Source: DAOTTI01 sp034437795
GTDB taxonomy: Bacteria; Chloroflexota; UBA11872; UBA12225
Assembly: GCA_034437795.1 (NCBI GenBank)
Contig: DAOTTI010000052.1
Coordinates: forward strand, 1 to 7,013
Direction of reading: 5' to 3'
DNA: 7,013 nucleotides
A program made the translations under genes and the position numbers. The notes beneath the pieces were generated by a model. It had not been told where the DNA came from, did not search any database, and was given only the letters and a program-made list of their open reading frames with translations. Positions 5,666-7,013 of the stretch are shown here, in pieces; within the stretch, counting starts at the first letter, position 1; each line of letters begins with the position of its first letter.

Positions 5666-5692
5666 GATTCGCGGCCGCGGGAGCTGGCCTGC

Positions 5693-7013
5693 ATGTCGTC
5701 TGCTTCGCTCTACAACAAGTGGCGTCCGCGCACCTTCGCTGATCCGGATGACCGCCCGCTGATCGGCCAGGAGCACGTCACGCGCACCTTACGCAACGCC
5801 GTGGCCAGCGGGCAGGTGGCCCACGCCTACCTGTTCTGCGGGCCCCGCGGCACGGGCAAGACCTCGGCGGCGCGGATCCTGGCGCGGGCGGTGAATTGCC
5901 GGCGGGGCCTGCGGGGCGAGCCCTGCAACGAATGCGAGAACTGCCGCGCCCTGCTGGACGGCCGGCAGCTGGACCTCTTGATCGAGATCGACGGGGCGTC
6001 CAACCGCGGCGTGGACGACGTGCGCCAGCTCCGCGAGCGCCTGCTGCAGCGCCCCGGGGGCGCCGGCCTCACCGGGCGCTTCAAGGTGTACATCATCGAT
6101 GAGGTGCACATGCTCACCACGGAGGCCTTCAACGCCCTCCTGAAGAGCCTGGAAGAGCCTCCGTCCCACGTCATCTTCGTCCTGTGCACCACCGATCCCC
6201 AGAAGGTGCCGCCGACGGTGGCCTCCCGCTGCCAGCGGTTCGACTTCAAGCCCATCCCGCTGGAGACGCTGGCCCGCCATCTAGCCAGCGTAGCCGAGGC
6301 GGAAGGCGTTCGCCTGGAGCCCGGGGCCGTAGAGCTCCTGGCGCGAGCGGCCGCGGGTGGCGCGCGGGACGCGGTGAGCCTGCTGGACCAGGCCCTGGCC
6401 TTCGCTGGGGCGACGGGCGATGACCGCGCTGGCGCCTGCGTCACGGCGGTGCAGGTGCAGGCCATGCTGGGCCTGACCGACTTTGAGGCGGTGTGCCGCC
6501 TGGTCGACAGCATCATCGCCCGCGAGCTGCCGGCGGCCCTGCGGGTGGTGCAGGACGTGACGGCCAAGGGGGCCGATTTGCGCCAGTTTGCGCGCCAGGT
6601 GATCGAGTTCCTGCGCTACATGCTGCTGGCGGCGAGCGAAGCGGAGGGGCTCCTGCACCTGGACGAGGACACGCTGGACGCCGTGCGCCAGCGGGCGGCG
6701 CGCCTCAGCCTGGCCGAGCTCGTCCGGCTGATCAGGCTGTTCGCCCAGGCAGAGCAGGGGCTCAGGTCGCCCGCCGGCCAGCCGCAGCTCCCGCTGGAGT
6801 TGGCCGTGATTGAGGCGCTCCTGGCGCCGGCGGCCGCGGCGGCGCCCGTGGCCGGAGAGCCGGCGGTCGCCCCAGCGCTGGCCACCATCACAGCGCCGCC
6901 GGCGGGCTACGGCGAGGCTCGATTCACCACCCGCCAGGACGCGGCGCCGGCGGCCGCAGCGCCGCCGGCGGGGGCAAGAGCGGATGAGCCCGCCCTCACT
7001 GCCGGCCGGCCGA
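5693..7013 (+). CDS. dnaX: DNA polymerase III tau/gamma subunit, 3' end outside the window
   Basis: DnaX is the AAA+ ATPase of the clamp loader that places the beta clamp on primed DNA and, in the tau form, ties polymerase cores to the helicase. 440 codons are visible. The start SLYNKWRPRTF is typical. The Walker A is GPRGTGKT (50-57). A zinc module has C69, C78, C81 and C84, with the same spacing as E. coli C64, C73, C76 and C79. Walker B is IIDEVHML (134-141), LLKSLEEPP follows, and the sensor/arginine-finger motif SRC is at 178-180. GGARDAVSLLDQ marks domain II and a helical domain III runs to about residue 380. An Ala/Pro-rich linker follows to the window edge. Compared with E. coli, about five extra residues (PDDRP) lie between TFAD and the conserved GQEHV. 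GGGAG (5679-5683) precedes the ATG by 9 bases. No A-rich slippery site is seen in the visible part. Confidence 0.97.
   Translation, partial: MSSASLYNKWRPRTFADPDDRPLIGQEHVTRTLRNAVASGQVAHAYLFCGPRGTGKTSAARILARAVNCRRGLRGEPCNECENCRALLDGRQLDLLIEIDGASNRGVDDVRQLRERLLQRPGGAGLTGRFKVYIIDEVHMLTTEAFNALLKSLEEPPSHVIFVLCTTDPQKVPPTVASRCQRFDFKPIPLETLARHLASVAEAEGVRLEPGAVELLARAAAGGARDAVSLLDQALAFAGATGDDRAGACVTAVQVQAMLGLTDFEAVCRLVDSIIARELPAALRVVQDVTAKGADLRQFARQVIEFLRYMLLAASEAEGLLHLDEDTLDAVRQRAARLSLAELVRLIRLFAQAEQGLRSPAGQPQLPLELAVIEALLAPAAAAAPVAGEPAVAPALATITAPPAGYGEARFTTRQDAAPAAAAPPAGARADEPALTAGRP

Noticed and set aside
5827..6567. Open frame of 246 codons on the minus strand within dnaX
   Set aside because: It is a shadow of the intact dnaX frame; the translation is low-complexity Ser/Arg/Ala.
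6830..7013. Programmed -1 frameshift site in dnaX producing gamma
   Set aside because: No A-rich slippery heptamer is visible. The segment is GC-rich Ala/Pro linker; a site could still lie beyond the window.
1..7013. CRISPR array, tRNA genes, insertion-sequence transposase or a complete multi-gene defence system
   Set aside because: I saw no regularly spaced direct repeats with spacers, no cloverleaf with a CCA-ready acceptor stem, no transposase motifs, and no partner genes beside the SNF2 protein.

Overview
The window is GC-rich bacterial DNA (about 70% G+C by eye). It carries four main protein genes and one well-defined structural RNA. The RNA is a large signal recognition particle (SRP) RNA with an Alu domain, the form best known from Bacillus and other Firmicutes. 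It sits directly upstream of dnaX, the order known from Bacillus (scr-dnaX). With the very high GC and a lipoprotein carrying a Tat-like signal, this suggests a high-GC Firmicute-like or Chloroflexota-like lineage. The sequence alone does not fix the phylum.

Layout. Bases 1-268 are a leader without a convincing gene, with a possible -10 box at the very edge. Bases 269-1975 (+) encode a compact SNF2-family helicase/translocase of 568 residues ending in a SWIM zinc finger, translated from a GTG with a strong Shine-Dalgarno sequence. Bases 1976-2187 are a patchwork junction with a GC-rich inverted repeat and what may be the tail of a decayed membrane protein. Bases 2188-3537 (+) encode a lipoprotein solute-binding protein of a carbohydrate-type ABC importer, with no permease or ATPase beside it. 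Bases 3538-3793 separate convergent genes and hold at most one doubtful small ORF. Bases 3794-5122 (-) encode threonine ammonia-lyase with a C-terminal ACT domain.

Bases 5123-5185 form a compact divergent promoter region. A sigma70-like promoter (TTGCGG-17-TAGACT) points right at the SRP RNA. A -10 box (CATAAT) points left and would start the threonine ammonia-lyase mRNA at or next to its GTG codon, so that mRNA may be leaderless. The SRP RNA runs from about 5186 to 5452, closed by a perfect 8-bp terminal helix. Bases 5453-5640 are a gene-free spacer with short repeats, followed by a strong hairpin with a short T-run at 5641-5665, only 27 bases before the dnaX ATG. dnaX starts at 5693 and runs off the right edge.

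The right half is ordinary housekeeping DNA (amino-acid metabolism, protein targeting, replication). The left third (SNF2-SWIM protein and the junction after it) looks more like accessory DNA. I found no complete multi-gene defence system, CRISPR array, tRNA or insertion sequence. The most interesting points are the shared promoter region between threonine ammonia-lyase and SRP RNA, the hairpin in front of dnaX, the small insertion in DnaX, and the solitary SNF2-SWIM protein beside a recombination-like junction.
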